Below are positions 10,891 through 22,095 of a DNA stretch of 64,000 bases, piece after piece. The DNA lies in contig JABYQR010000180.1 of NCBI GenBank assembly GCA_022592445.1, positions 1-64,000 on the forward strand, read 5' to 3'. Made by a program: the position numbers and the translations under genes. The notes below the pieces were generated by a model. It worked only from the letters and a program-made list of their open reading frames with translations, did not search any database and was not told where the DNA came from. Position 1 is the stretch's first letter. Every line of letters starts with the position of its first letter. Origin of the DNA: Cytidiella melzeri. Taxonomy: Eukaryota; Basidiomycota; Agaricomycetes; Polyporales; Irpicaceae.

Positions 10891-11230
10891 TTGATGGAGG
10901 GATGTTGTGATGGAGAGGGGAGCGCCGGAGGGATGATGGAGGAGCGGAAGAACGGCAGGGAACGAGGTACTGATGGGAGACGTCACTGATAACAGGGGAG
11001 CGCCAGAGAGAGGGCGGGGGCGGGAGGGCGGGAGGGCAGGAGGGCGGCGGGAAAGGTAGCATGTCGACGACAGTGATGTTGATGGAGAGATGTCGTGATG
11101 GAGAGGGGAGCGCCGAAGGGATGATGGAAGAGCGGAAGAACGGCAGGGAACGAGGTACTGATGGGAGACGTCACTGATAACAGGGGAGCGCCAGAGAGAG
11201 GGCAGGGGGCGGGAGGGTGGCGGGGAAGAA
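10891..11230. repeat. 188-bp tandem repeat (about two units)
   Basis: Two head-to-tail GA-rich units start at 10891 and 11079 (period 188 bp). Both contain GATGGAGAGGGGAGCGCC, a GATGATGGA-AGCGGAAGAACGGC segment, and GTACTGATGGGAGACGTCAC (at 10967 and 11155). The second unit is truncated. A partial, more diverged unit may precede the first (10740-10890, also with GGGAGCGCCA). The opposite strand reads as proline/serine-rich peptides, a by-product of composition rather than a gene. The unit sits downstream of the KDZ gene. Confidence 0.8.
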
Positions 11231-11269
11231 GGCAGCGACGGAGGACACTCAGTAATGATGGGTGACACT

Positions 11270-11850
11270 CAGTATTGATGGGAGAAACTTGACGTTGAGA
11301 GGGGCGTGCTATGTTGATGGGAGAACCACGGTCTAGACAGGCTCACGTCATCACACTATGTTTGGTAACATGTCACATGCTTATCAAAACACTTGAAACC
11401 GGCTGCCGCTAGTCTTTACTCTACAGGGAATAAAACATTATCTGGCTGTTTATTACTTAGTATGCGCTCCTTAGCCAAGATGGGCATGTAAGCCTGGCAA
11501 AGGGGGGGCGCTTGCCAGGCTTACACACCTTTGTATGGGGGAGGTCCAGGTGGCATTCTCAAGAGTGGACCACAAATTATTTTCAACGGAGCTTGCCAGG
11601 GGAAGTCCAGGAGCGGGAGCGGGAGGATTAGCGATTGAGGTCGAGGGTAACTCACTAATGAGTGAAGACTGGCTCGGGTCAGCCATGAGAGTGCTGGTGT
11701 CATATGGAATGGATTTTTGATAATTTAGGATATGAGTAAAAACAGTCTAGAGAATTTATAGAGGAGAGGGAGACGAGGGAGACAAAAAAAGAGTACGCGA
11801 GCACAGTTTGCGCAAGCACAATGATGACAGACGCCCATTAGTGGATGCGT
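11270..11850. other. Intergenic stretch, no gene recognised
   Basis: No convincing coding region. It contains an imperfect inverted arrangement of GCCTGGCAAAG / CTTGCCAGGC around 11490-11520 that could form a small hairpin. Nothing else stands out. Confidence 0.5.
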
Positions 11851-13640
11851 TGTGGACGCTGATACGCCCGGAAATCGGCTAGGCGCGGAGACCCGGCAGC
11901 AGCCCGCCATTTGCACGGCCCGCGTCATCCTGAGCGGCAAATCCCTTCACTTTTCCAGCGTCGCGGGCACGAGGAGCTCACCAAGGTCACGAGGAGTTCG
12001 CCGAGGACCCGAGGACTTTGCAAGGAGCAGCAACGCGCCGGAAACATACGAGGCCGAGAAGTCACACCAAACTCTGACTCGCAGACACACCCCTTTTGCA
12101 TCGGAGCATGGGCCGGCCAGCCACCAAGTGTTTCAGACGCGGGTCGGACCAACAATAAAAGAAACTTGACTCGCGAACCCCGTTTCAGGAAGACTCCTAT
12201 CACGCCACGCTGTGCAACTCTTGGACGGCGCCTCATCACCTGCTCGCAACGGTTGGCGCCCCTTTAGCGCAAGGGCGCGCGCCGCTTCTCCGCGTCGACC
12301 AACGCTGTGTCCTGCCGGGCGTCAACTCGCTGGACATTTTGCCTCCGCGAACGGAAGTATTCTGCCACCATGTTTCCTCGCTCTCACGTTTGGGTTTAGG
12401 ACATAGAAGGAAAGGTTTAGGAGAGGGTCCTTAGGGTATATAAAAAGGTGTTGCCTGTACTGCGTAGAAAATCAATCAATCCCCACCCCGTTCTCAGAGT
12501 TCATTTTACGCTTTGCGCTCGCGTCGAGGGAGTCTCTTCGCACCAATAGCTGTAGTCTCTCCTGCGTTGTCTCATTGCGTCTTTCTCCACGTTTATGTCC
12601 GCTGCGCCTACCATCGACAACCCGCCTCGCGTTTGCCGTTATTGTCCCACAGTTCCCCACTTACCAGACGGTCGCTGCCCATACCGCCCACGCCCGTGCA
12701 AGGTTCTTCGTCGCTACCCCATCATCCCCGCGCCCACGCCGCCGCCAGAACCCCAGTAGCGCCTACGGCCTCCCCTGAGCGATCTACTCCTAAATCACCC
12801 TCGCCAGCGTTGTCCGTTGCCTCCGTCGCGGACTCGCTTGATAACTGCTCCTATTGCGACACTCAGAGCAACCACCCAATTCTCCTGCGCTCAGGACCTT
12901 TTGTTCCGCTCAACTGCGATTGCCCGCGCGCGCCGCATCCAGATTGTTGGCTGTCACCAGACTTTGAAGGCGAGGATCACAAGTGCAAACTAGTACAGTT
13001 CAATCTTACAAGCTCTACCAATGTCGTCGTTGGCCACGCATTTGCTTGCAATACGCATCACCGCTCGGGAGGTGTGGTTCTACACTACCGCCCCCGTGCG
13101 CAGTCTATCGAGTCAAATTGACTGCGGCCTCATATAGCCTTACGCTGCGACTCGCGCTCCATTAGTTTGTCTTTCCCTTATGGTTCCTTTTGGTTTCATT
13201 ACACTGTGTTTGCTTCTTAACTGCGTTATTTTACTGCGTTATTGCGTCTGCGTTTCACCTTCACTGTGTCGAGTTTACTGCGTTCACTTTCACTGCGCCC
13301 ACGTTTTACAGCGACTACTTTCATCTTCACCAGCGACCGCGTTTTGTGTTCGAGATTCATACTGCGCCTGTTTTTACCATCTGTGTCTCTCCGCGCGCTG
13401 TTTTACTACAAGTCGCAACGTCTCCCGCGCGTTCTCTTTGAGCCGCGCTAAAACTCCTTTGCTTTCACCGTGCCGACTAGCCCTTTTACCCGCAATACGC
13501 GTGGTAGTTTGCCCGTCTAGCTCCCTTCACCTAAAACCTATATCACAAATCTTGTCGCTCTTTACAGCACAGGTAAAACTAGGACTCTAAGACCACTTCG
13601 CACACTTTCACACTTCCGCGCTCCCACACCTTTACACTTC
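11851..13640 (+). repeat. Long LTR-like repeat with TATA box
   Basis: Begins TGTGGACGCTGATACGCCCGG, closely related to a sequence on the opposite strand ending at 52731 (TGTGGAGGGCGTTGATACACC). A TATA box (GTATATAAAAAG) lies at ~12437. After it comes a pyrimidine-rich tract full of CTGCGTT-like words (12480-13620). The other copy also has a TATA-like site and a similar pyrimidine-rich tract in the same relative order. This fits a solo LTR or the 5' end of a retroelement. The right border and a target duplication were not found. Short Cys-containing ORFs near 12595 and 12513-13121 (VCRYCPTVPH, NCSYCDTQSN) lie inside and are probably not genes. Confidence 0.4.
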
Positions 13641-13649
13641 TATTGCCAC

Positions 13650-14547
13650 TTTGTGGTTGGTTGTGTTGTCTTTAAGGTTGTACTTAGTTTTGGAGCGTGG
13701 CTCAGTGTCTCAACGCGACGCGCTGCGTCACGTGGGCTCCATTCTCCAGCAGTTGGCCTGAGTGCTCACGGGATGTTCAAAAACACTAATGAAAATTATT
13801 GGCAGTACATAGTAGCTATACAAGTGGAATGGAATCGAAAAATTGTGGATAGGCTCAAAGATGGGCAGCCTTAAACTCCTTTACTGTGTGGCCACCAGGC
13901 GCTTGGTCCGGACGTGAAGCATTGTGAATGCGATCAATGACGTCATGTGCGGATGACCCACATCCCTCTCGACGAGACTCACCAGACGTTTTCATGCCTC
14001 TCTGTCTCGTCTTTTTCGCACTCCGTCCCCAAAACAGGCAGTCCATAACGGCTGGTTCCGAGACTAGACGTACTGATGGTTGCAACGCTTTCCTTATTTG
14101 CATGCTGCGGGGTTTGTGGCGTCACCCGCCGTCTCGGGCCGCGAGGCCAAGCGTTACGATTGGACACTTTACCGTGGCCATAGAAAAGCAGAAAAAATCC
14201 TTTACTATTACGCCACAGCCTTTTGAAGTTCACCACAGATATATCTGTTTTTGTAGGGTTACGAAACGGCTCGATCTGTAGTACGCAAAGCGTAGATAAA
14301 CTATAGTAAGTTAGCTACTGTGAGACTAAAGAACTGTGTATAAAGCGTACCTCAGTCAGTCTCGAATGAAATGAGGAAACTGACGTGCGCGAGTCCATTC
14401 GGTGACGCGATATGTATGTGATTACCTAAAGCAGTCCAGTATATAGTACCTACGCCACGACGGTCTTGTAGTCCATAGAAGGAATGTGCGAACGAGAGTA
14501 AATGTCCATGCCCGATGAACATACGAAAATAGATATAACAACATCTG
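13650..14547. other. Intergenic stretch between LTR-like repeat and P450 gene
   Basis: No gene recognised. Short open stretches on both strands around 13855-14280 have no family resemblance I can name. The sequence just before 14548 holds the 3' flank of the P450 gene. Confidence 0.4.
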
Positions 14548-16958
14548 TCAGCTCTCGATCGGCTCAATGAGGAGGGGGAGATTATCAGCAGGTTCTAACC
14601 ACGCGGCATGCGGCATGAGTCTTCTGTATTGACGCACAAAATCAATTAGCTTACTCATCGTAACCGCAGCTGTAGGTTTTGCCTTTTGTCCAGCATACGC
14701 AGGCAAAAACTTGAAGTTGGCGACCATGATCCTGCAATGTCGAGGTCAATATCCAGCTAAGCGTAAACATGAGAGGGGAACTAACGCCAGTACCGCCTTC
14801 ATCTCGACAATTGCCATCGTCTTGCCGATGCAATGGTGTGGACCGTTGATGAAAGTCTGGAACGAGTGTGTCGGGTGGTAGGCTGGAACCTTTTCGAGCT
14901 CAGCCCACCGTTCTGGTCGAAATCTAACCTTACGGATTAAAACTAATAGTCAGAATCGTATATCGTGAGCGCGTACTCTTCTGCATCTTCGCCCCAGAAC
15001 CCCTTGTATGTGTTAATAACTCGAATCTGAGGATAGAGAGTTGAGACAAGATCCCGCAAGCCATCGAATGAAGAATATCCGTACCCCGACATAGAAGAGT
15101 GTACCCTTAGGGATCCAAACGCCATCAACATAGTCGCCTTTTTGCGCTTGCCGGATGGTCATCGGGACAGGCGGGAACACCCTGAGACTTTCCATTCTAT
15201 GTGATATTGTCAGTGTTGGAGAGCATGAACGCAGGACACGAATGGTAGCGTACACAACATGGTTCAGGTATTCCATACTCTTTAACGTGCGGAAGTCTGG
15301 CGTTGAATCCTGAGCTAGAACAGGCGAGACTTCAGCTCGGAGCCGATCTTGGGCTTCTGGATGTGTTGCGAGGAGCCACAGCGTCTAGAGATTCGTTTGT
15401 CATTGACGTGGATAGTAGTAATGCTAATATTGGGTGCACATACCCAAGCAAGTCCGGATGAAGTAGTTTCGTGACCAGCCCCGAGAAACGTCAACTGGGC
15501 CGGTCCGTTGAGGGAAAGGTTCAATGGCGAACAAAATATGCATTCTCACTCACCACCTGCTCCATCATCATTTCATCGCTCATGATCATCTTCGTCCCAG
15601 CACCAACACCTGTCCTCCTATCCTGCATCCGAGATTGGACCAGCAGACTCATGATATCCTTCTTCCCAGCCAACAAGCTGTCAGCAGCGCCAACCGCCAT
15701 AGCGTCTTTCGTTCGTTCCTCGAGAATTCGAGCTGCGATAGCTTTGATGCGTCGCATAGAGCTGATCAGAACCTCGATAGGTCCTAAATGCGGGATCTTC
15801 CCTAACAACCAACAATGTCTGTAAAGCCATTCAGTGCGTAGCAGTCTTGGTACTCCTGGTATCGAGACCAGTGCGATGATCCGTGCAGCGTTTTCACCTG
15901 GGAAATCATATCATGTGGATGTAGATCGCAGTCTGACATGTACCACTGACCATTTTGCAGGTTCAGAAGATCGTGATATGCATCTGCGAGCTCATTATTG
16001 GGAGTGTGGAGTGAGTCAGTGACGTATCCGAACGCTGCCAAGCAGATAATGTCCAATGTTGCCTTGCTCACTGGTCTGCAGTCAGAACTCGTCGACGAAG
16101 GACATGCGATAACACTCACACCAATCGTATATTGGCACTACCGTTGCCCGCGTGCCCGTTTTGCGTGCTGCTGCTTTGCATTGCAATTTCAGGATTGAAA
16201 CCAAGCTGTTATTCATGTGTGTGAATAAGGTAGACACCAGGTACGTAGGATCAGTATTGGCTAACCTGTAGATTGGGCCGTAATACATGTCGGTCTCTGG
16301 AACGCACAGTGTTTACGGCCTGAGCATCGTGAACTGAGGACTCACTCACGAGCTGACAAACTCGCGATAGAAAAGGCCGGATTCAACGTTCGGCGCATCG
16401 CTTTGTGCTCGTCGCCTGTGTGAGTCAACAGACCGTAGCCAGCTGTCATGCCAAGGATGTGTCTCATGAAGGTTGGCTGTACGTGACATACGACTGAGCG
16501 CTGTTCTCCGGCCAGTCAGAACGCATTCGCGGGCTTACCCTCGGGTATTCAACCCAGTCATCGACAAGAACCTTCTGCATCGCAGATGGCGAGAGAAACA
16601 TGACACGTTCGATACCGAACGGCCCCACCGCTCGAACAATGTTCCCGTAAACCTTGGACCACTCTCGTTGAAGGATGCCAGATTCTGTGCGCATAATCTT
16701 CGGGAACTCTCCAAGCAGAAGGTAGTTCAAGGACCACAGAGACCCTTTCGGTCCTGGTAATCGACGTAGAGGCGATAGAACCCACGGGTACAAGACCAGT
16801 TGGTGAAGGATCATCAGAATGACAAGTCCTGCCAGAACAGAGAGGATCCAGTCGGCTCGAGTAGCAGAAGGCAGCATTGGGATCTACTCACCTAGCGTCA
16901 CGTAGCCGACATCAGTCATGTTGAGGCGGATATCCAGGATGGTACCTAGGGTGTTCAT
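14548..16958 (-). CDS. Cytochrome P450 monooxygenase
   Basis: A multi-exon minus-strand gene for a microsomal P450, a haem-thiolate monooxygenase using electrons from P450 reductase at the ER. The start at 16958 gives a short first exon (16958-16892); after a 63-nt intron (16891-16829) the frame continues GLVILMILHQLV, a membrane anchor, then the proline-rich hinge RRLPGPKGS. The I-helix oxygen-binding motif is AGHETT in LTFLGAGHETTSSG. The K-helix ExxR is ESLRVFPPVP. The PERW segment is RFRPERW. The haem-binding loop is FINGPHHCIGK, keeping the axial Cys. A 60-nt intron (14654-14595) before the last exon restores TMKPADNLPLLIEP, the usual P450 C-terminus. A TATA-like ACTTATAAGT lies ~60 bp upstream. 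No lesion was seen. The family resembles basidiomycete CYP512/CYP5144-type enzymes, but this is a guess; substrate unknown. Confidence 0.88.
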
Positions 16959-16959
16959 G

Positions 16960-17447
16960 GTGGACGGGTGGACGAAGCAGTATCGATGTAGAGGAACGCT
17001 CGAGCCTCCGGAGACTTATAAGTATGCTGGACGGATCAACCCACCGTGACATGTGAAACCGAGAGGACTTATACTATCTTACGCATCAGAAGAGTTTGAC
17101 AAAAATGGCTAGTGCTCATTGGAACCCAGACAACAGCAAAACAAGGTGCTGGAGGACAACGTCGGCCGGGTGAAAGGTCAACTCTTGTGCAGCCACAACC
17201 CAGCTGCAGAGTCAAACAAAAGGCGATTTTCAATTTTCACGCTTGCACGGGCCATAGTGGAGAGAGAATATACCGTGCAATTGGATTCTCGCGAGATGAT
17301 GATAGTAGATCAGTAAAGAGCGGGTAAGGCGGGAAAACTCCTTTTCAATCGAGCGTCGGGACTTTTGTGGCGTTTTGTACCGATCATCGACAGTGCCGCG
17401 GCGTCGGTGTTCGACCACCAACGACTGTCCTAACATATTAGCGAACG
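16960..17447. other. Intergenic, P450 5' flank
   Basis: Contains the probable P450 promoter (TATA-like site near 17018). Apart from that I see no gene or repeat in it. Confidence 0.4.
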
Positions 17448-17666
17448 TGTAGGATTATGAGACACATTGATGAGCGAGGCGTGAAAGGCCGAGGATAAAA
17501 TATTGAAGATATACATAAGTGACAAGTGAGGTATAAGCATAGGACTGGGGCGGATACTACAGAGATATAAGAAGAACATATAAGATAGACAGACAGCGTT
17601 GAAAACGACTAGACTCAAGCAATCCTAAATCAAAACAAGAGATAACACCCCTGGAGCCGAAGCCAG

Positions 17667-18179
17667 TCATCCTTGATACTCAGACCGCCGCGGCTTGCCC
17701 TTCGTTTCACGGTGCTTCTGTTGCTGACTTCCTCCGTGAGAGGAACGGCTGGGTTTTGAGTGCGCGGTACCAGCGCTAAGCGTCCTCTGCTCGGATACCC
17801 AGTCCGCTACTCGCTGGGGTGCATCTGGAAAACCGTACTGGTATGTCTGCCTAGGCCCACTCTGGTGTGTACGTGCGGTTTCCACTCGGGGCTGTTGAGG
17901 ATGCTGCGTACGATACGATCGCTCAGAACCCTCCAACGTAGGAATAACAGGAACTGATTCCAGGGATGGGGATCGGGGCCTATAGTATCGACTGGGTGGA
18001 CAAGGCAAGGCAGCAGCGGCCTGGTTGTCCGTACGACGAGCGTAGTATGTCTGCGCATTGTACTGCATGGTATGCATGACCTGTCCAGGACCAGGTACCA
18101 GAATGTAGCCTGATTGCACAGGCGCTGTTATGATTGCTGCTGTGACTATTGGAGTCGAGGAGTATACAGGGTAAGCCAT
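17667..18179 (-). CDS. Orphan protein of repeat X (MAYPVYSST...), copy A
   Basis: A 170-residue open frame starting MAYPVYSSTPIVTAAI. The N-terminus is mildly hydrophobic (IVTAAIITAPVQSGYILVP). The middle is rich in Tyr, Arg and Pro (YYARRTDNQAAAALPCPPSR). The C-terminus is Ser/Gly/Gln/Lys-rich and basic (HRETKGKPRRSEYQG). No domain recognised. A TATA box (GTATAAAG) lies ~80 bp upstream at ~18257-18264. The homologue in copy B has small deletions that break the frame, so this is the better-preserved version. It could be a real gene carried by the repeat; sequence features suggest a disordered protein. Confidence 0.5.
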   Translation of the reverse strand: MAYPVYSSTPIVTAAIITAPVQSGYILVPGPGQVMHTMQYNAQTYYARRTDNQAAAALPCPPSRYYRPRSPSLESVPVIPTLEGSERSYRTQHPQQPRVETARTHQSGPRQTYQYGFPDAPQRVADWVSEQRTLSAGTAHSKPSRSSHGGSQQQKHRETKGKPRRSEYQG

Positions 18180-18255
18180 GGTAAGGTGAGCTCGAGGAGG
18201 GGAAAGGAAAAAGATAAAGCTCGGAGGATGATGCTACTGAAACGACTAGTACGCC

Positions 18256-18265
18256 CTTTATACTG
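18256..18265 (-). promoter_or_regulatory. TATA box upstream of the repeat X ORF
   Basis: On the minus strand the sequence reads GTATAAAGGG about 80 bp before the ATG at 18179. The same box is kept in copy B (~60415-60424). Confidence 0.5.
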
Positions 18266-19743
18266 TCTTCGCCGTACTTAGCCAGCGGCTAGCTGAAGGT
18301 ACCTGGACAGCTATTGAGATATGGTTGAACACCGCGTGCATAGATGAGAAGAGTAAAACGGCTACAAACCAGACGTTCGAAAACACGTTGCAGGAACCGA
18401 AGGCCGTGCCCTGCATTTCAGCAGGCAAAGAATATGCTGTGTTAAGCTTCTTATAACAAGGGAGTACGAAACACTTGGGTCGTTGTTTTTGACGTATAAC
18501 AAGTGGCTCATAAGAAGAAGCGGTTGCTGCGCCATACAAAATGCAAAAGAAATCAATGCAGAAGTACGCAGAATGCAAGGACAGACCTCGGCGCGCACAG
18601 GTTGTCCAACCACGTCGTTGCAGGCCATGACAAGGGCCTGCAGAGGCTGTGGCGATTGAGCGGCTCTGTGGTGTTGTGAAGCAGTGTATTTGGGTCAGGC
18701 ATGTCGGGAACGTGGAAACCTGGTGTTGATTGTGGCGAGATTATGATACAATATCTGGAGCGACCGTGAGTAGCATCAATGTACGCGCATAAAATGGTAG
18801 CTACCTCACACCGGGCGTAAGATTCTCAGTCATGCACGCAGACTCGCTATTGCTACCACATAACGGTTGCAACTGTCTTTCGCTATTCTTCACAGTAACT
18901 CCCAGAGTGGACGCTGCTTTGCAATCCGCCTTAGTTTCCGTGTATGCGCTGTTCAAAGTGAGGGAGAGTGAGCAGAAGTGGTGGGGGTGCAAGATGTGGC
19001 GAGAGGACACAAATTTGCACTGGCAGTCAAAGGGCCAATCAGAAGCCCGAGCTCCAAGCGCCTAGTTGAAGAGGACCTCTTCCGAAAGTGGACGTCCATC
19101 ACCCCAATGCGGCAAGTGCTCTTGATTCGTACATCATGTGACCAAGTTCAACAAACTCGATCGCGACGCGTCGTGGGTCTATAAAGAGCACCGGGCTCGA
19201 AGCTGCTACTCCCCACAACCTTGCCCTCAAACCACCAACGTCTTCGACATCCTCGAGCTGTCATAGACCCTTGCGCTCAAAGCTTACTGCCTCTCGTGCT
19301 GGTCATGTTCTTCACCGTTGCCTCTTCAGCGCAGGACACTTTACACCTCGTCAACAACATCGCCTTTGCTCGCAGCTTGATACTCGACACCTCTTGATGA
19401 CCTTTACAACTCTTTACAACCAAACATGCTTACTCAACATTGAAGCACCGCCTTGACCAGGCCTTCGTCTCTTCGAGTCTGGCGCTCGACTTCTCTGCCG
19501 CACAGCGTTTTCTCACCACCACCGCCTACACTGTGCAAAAAACTCCTTGGCTCCTTAGATGTGAAACTTGACACGTCTCAACTACTTTACCAACCTTACT
19601 AACCGTCACGACAATACACCCTGGCCCGAAGATGAAGCATGCATGAACTGTTCGAGTCTGGGACTGGACTCCCTGGAATGATCTAGTCTCTTGTGACCTC
19701 GACCTCCACATATCCGATACTCAGGCTGCTGGTCCGGCCAGAA

Positions 19744-19771
19744 CATCAGGGAAAACACCCTGCGCAAACCG
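19744..19771 (+). repeat. Left terminal inverted repeat of the Plavaka element
   Basis: 28 bp starting CATCAGGGAAAACACC and ending GCGCAAACCG. It is followed within 200 bp by several copies of a GCGCAAA / TTTGCA word (~19791, 19823, 19852, 19875, 19903), a subterminal repeat pattern typical of transposase binding regions. Confidence 0.85.
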
Positions 19772-21172
19772 TCGCTGATGAGCGCGGAGACCTGCGCAAA
19801 TCGTGAAAATGATTTGCACTCATTTTCCTTCACCATTACCTCGTAATAAGGGTTTGCACTGACGCATATCGTGCAAATGAGGTGCTAATCAAATGCAGCT
19901 GATTTGCAGTGGGGTTGCTGTTCACGAGTGAGCGGTGTGCAGCTCGTAAGTGCCTTTGAGCGTGGCATGTGCAGACATAAAAGCACGTTGAAATTGCGGA
20001 ATTGCCAGCCATTTGCAATACGTAGATCCTATTATCATTGGCGCAAAAATGTAATGTACAGTACAATGAACGTATAGAATGTTAGTCGAGCCCTTCCAAA
20101 CCCAGCTCCAAATCAATCGAATGAAATCTCGTTGATATTGCTCTCCGAAACAACGACGTGCAAAGCCGGCGTCGATGCTTTGAAGACATGCGGAGCGGCC
20201 TGTTCATTGACACGATCGAATAGTTCTCGCATGATTCAGTGATACCCTTTGCGAATAGACGGCTGGGCTTCAAGCTTGCGTAGCACATTCAGATTGCTTG
20301 TGTACATCGAATAGTACTCTTCACTCTTGACAGGTGTCTTGCGCCCACATTTCTTACCGCTCAGGATGAAGTCAATCGCAGCATGGACCTATATCACAGT
20401 GAGCACCAGGTTACAAGGATCGAGGTAGTATTTACCAATGTGGCCAACAGCGCCAGCAATGGTGCGGGTATCTCGCATGCACCGTCCGGAGTCTTGAATC
20501 CATCCTTAGCTAACTTTGCATATGAGCCGCCGTCTGCCGAGAAACAGGGGCGCATGATGTCCCCAAAAATCGGGAGCATGTATGGTTTATTCGTTGCGGG
20601 TTTACGTGTCTGCAGTATAAGGTGGAATCAGTGCGGGTTGCGTCGAATACATGCGTCTTACCTCTGGGTCAAAGTAGAAAGCATAGTTGTATGACCGAGT
20701 TGGATCATAAACGAGCAGCTCGCGGATGATGTCTTGTCGAGCCTTGGCAGATACTTGAGTGTCCTCAATATGGTACTGCGCCTTGACCTTATCGAAGGCA
20801 ACGTTGAGCATTGATGATCGCCATGCCTCAGTGCGATTGAGAAGCTATCGGCTCAGTATGTCAGTATATGATTACAATGATTCACGTGAGATCAATCATC
20901 ACGTACCACACCGCAGAGTTGTTGAGCGTAATCTTCATCATTGCGGATACAGTCGTACAAGACCATGTCGTCAAGCTGTTGTGTGGCGTTTGAGAGGGCT
21001 GTGCGTAACCAGCCCTTTGATTCCGTCGCCTCTACCATCGCATACTCTTGGCAAAACTTGAAAAAAACCTCAGGTAGCGCCACCCTGTAAACCTTCTGCA
21101 CTCGTGGCGTCTGGTCTGTGAGATTCAAGTGGCCACGGCGACGAGTTGGAAGGATGAGGTCAGTGTCCGGCC

Positions 21173-21930
21173 TGTCACGGAGACAAAGCTCGACGCAACT
21201 AAAAGGGACACAATGTGGAAGACGACGAAGAGGTGGTGGCAGGCTTGAAGCACAATGCTCTCACCAGCTATCAAACTTTATGCAAGTTGCTAGCCCAGTA
21301 AAGACCAAGTTAGTATTGGGTACTACTAGCTATGTAGTACAGGAGGGGTTTGCTTACCTAGCCCAGTAAAGACCAAGAGGTCGAGATGGGGGCTAGGAGC
21401 GTACATGTAGCTGCTTATATAGACTTCAGGGACCTGCGCACAGACCATGTTGAGGGCAGGCTTTGCAAGAAGCCATGTGAACGAAGAACAAAAGAACTAC
21501 CTAAAAGAGAACAATAGCTATTGTCTAGACCTTGCCAAGAACTCTACCCGTGAGAGAATCTATCTAAAAGGAGACCAACTATTGTATTCCATTCCCACAC
21601 CTGTGAGAACATCCTTCCATAAAGAGAACAATAAGGAAAGAACAATAAGGAGCCCATGTGGACAGTATCTATGACGTCAAACCCTAGCTATGGGCTGAGC
21701 CATGTGCTTGTAGCCATGTGGTCTTACTTAAGCTAAGTCACATGCCAGTGTGACGTAGTAGCAAGTAATGTGACCGTGTGGAGCGTCTAAGCCACGTGAT
21801 ACGGGCGCTTAATAGACGTGCAAAGGAGTTTATGCAGAGAGAATTGAAACTGGGTTGTAGCCCGGAGTTTTACAGATAAAAACAACAGGTATATTGCGAA
21901 AATTAAGGGCTAGTCAGGCCATCCATGACA
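21173..21930 (-). repeat. 3' LTR of element 2
   Basis: 758 bp with ends TGTCA/TGACA, near-identical to 28244-28998. The minus strand holds a TATA box (CTATATAAGCAGC) around 21410-21422. An imperfect direct repeat (TAGCCCAGTAAAGACCAAG) occurs twice near 21291 and 21359. Confidence 0.95.
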
Positions 21931-21945
21931 TTACCCCCCTCCTAA
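21931..21945 (-). other. Polypurine tract of element 2
   Basis: On the minus strand AGGAGGGGGGTAA directly precedes the LTR start TGTCATGG. Confidence 0.8.
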
Positions 21946-22095
21946 AATCGAGCGTCCTCGCGAAGCATCACTGTGCTGTGGTGATAGAGGTCTTCTACCC
22001 GTCTACAGGGATTCAGCAGAATTGCCCCAATTGTCTAGTCAGAAGGATGCTAGAAAGTTTCTCCCCTTCTGGTGTCGTTGACTCGAGGTTACCCG

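Larger units (their letters stand above)
17448..19743 (+). repeat. Repeat X, copy A, left part (split by the Plavaka element)
   Basis: Nearly identical to 59634-61946 over ~2.3 kb, starting at GTAGG-TT-TGAGACACAT and ending at GCTGGTCCGGCCAG. It continues on the far side of the Plavaka transposon at 34515. Relative to copy B it has ~53 bp extra around 18645-18700. It lacks a ~100-bp segment that copy B carries at ~61604-61707. It contains one ORF on the minus strand (17667-18179) with a TATA box. No transposase or polymerase is visible, so it may be a non-autonomous element or a segmental duplication. Confidence 0.85.

Noticed and set aside
10669..11268. Long minus-strand open stretches rich in Pro and Ser
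   Set aside because: They arise from the GA-rich 188-bp tandem repeat; the peptide is just the repeat translated, with no recognised domain.
3384..11300. Terminal inverted repeats of the KDZ element
   Set aside because: I compared the flanks by eye and found no convincing pair, so no borders are claimed.
12513..13121. A 202-codon open stretch with Cys pairs (NCSYCDTQ)
   Set aside because: It lies inside an LTR-like repeat and the Cys words fall in two frames; no family resemblance.
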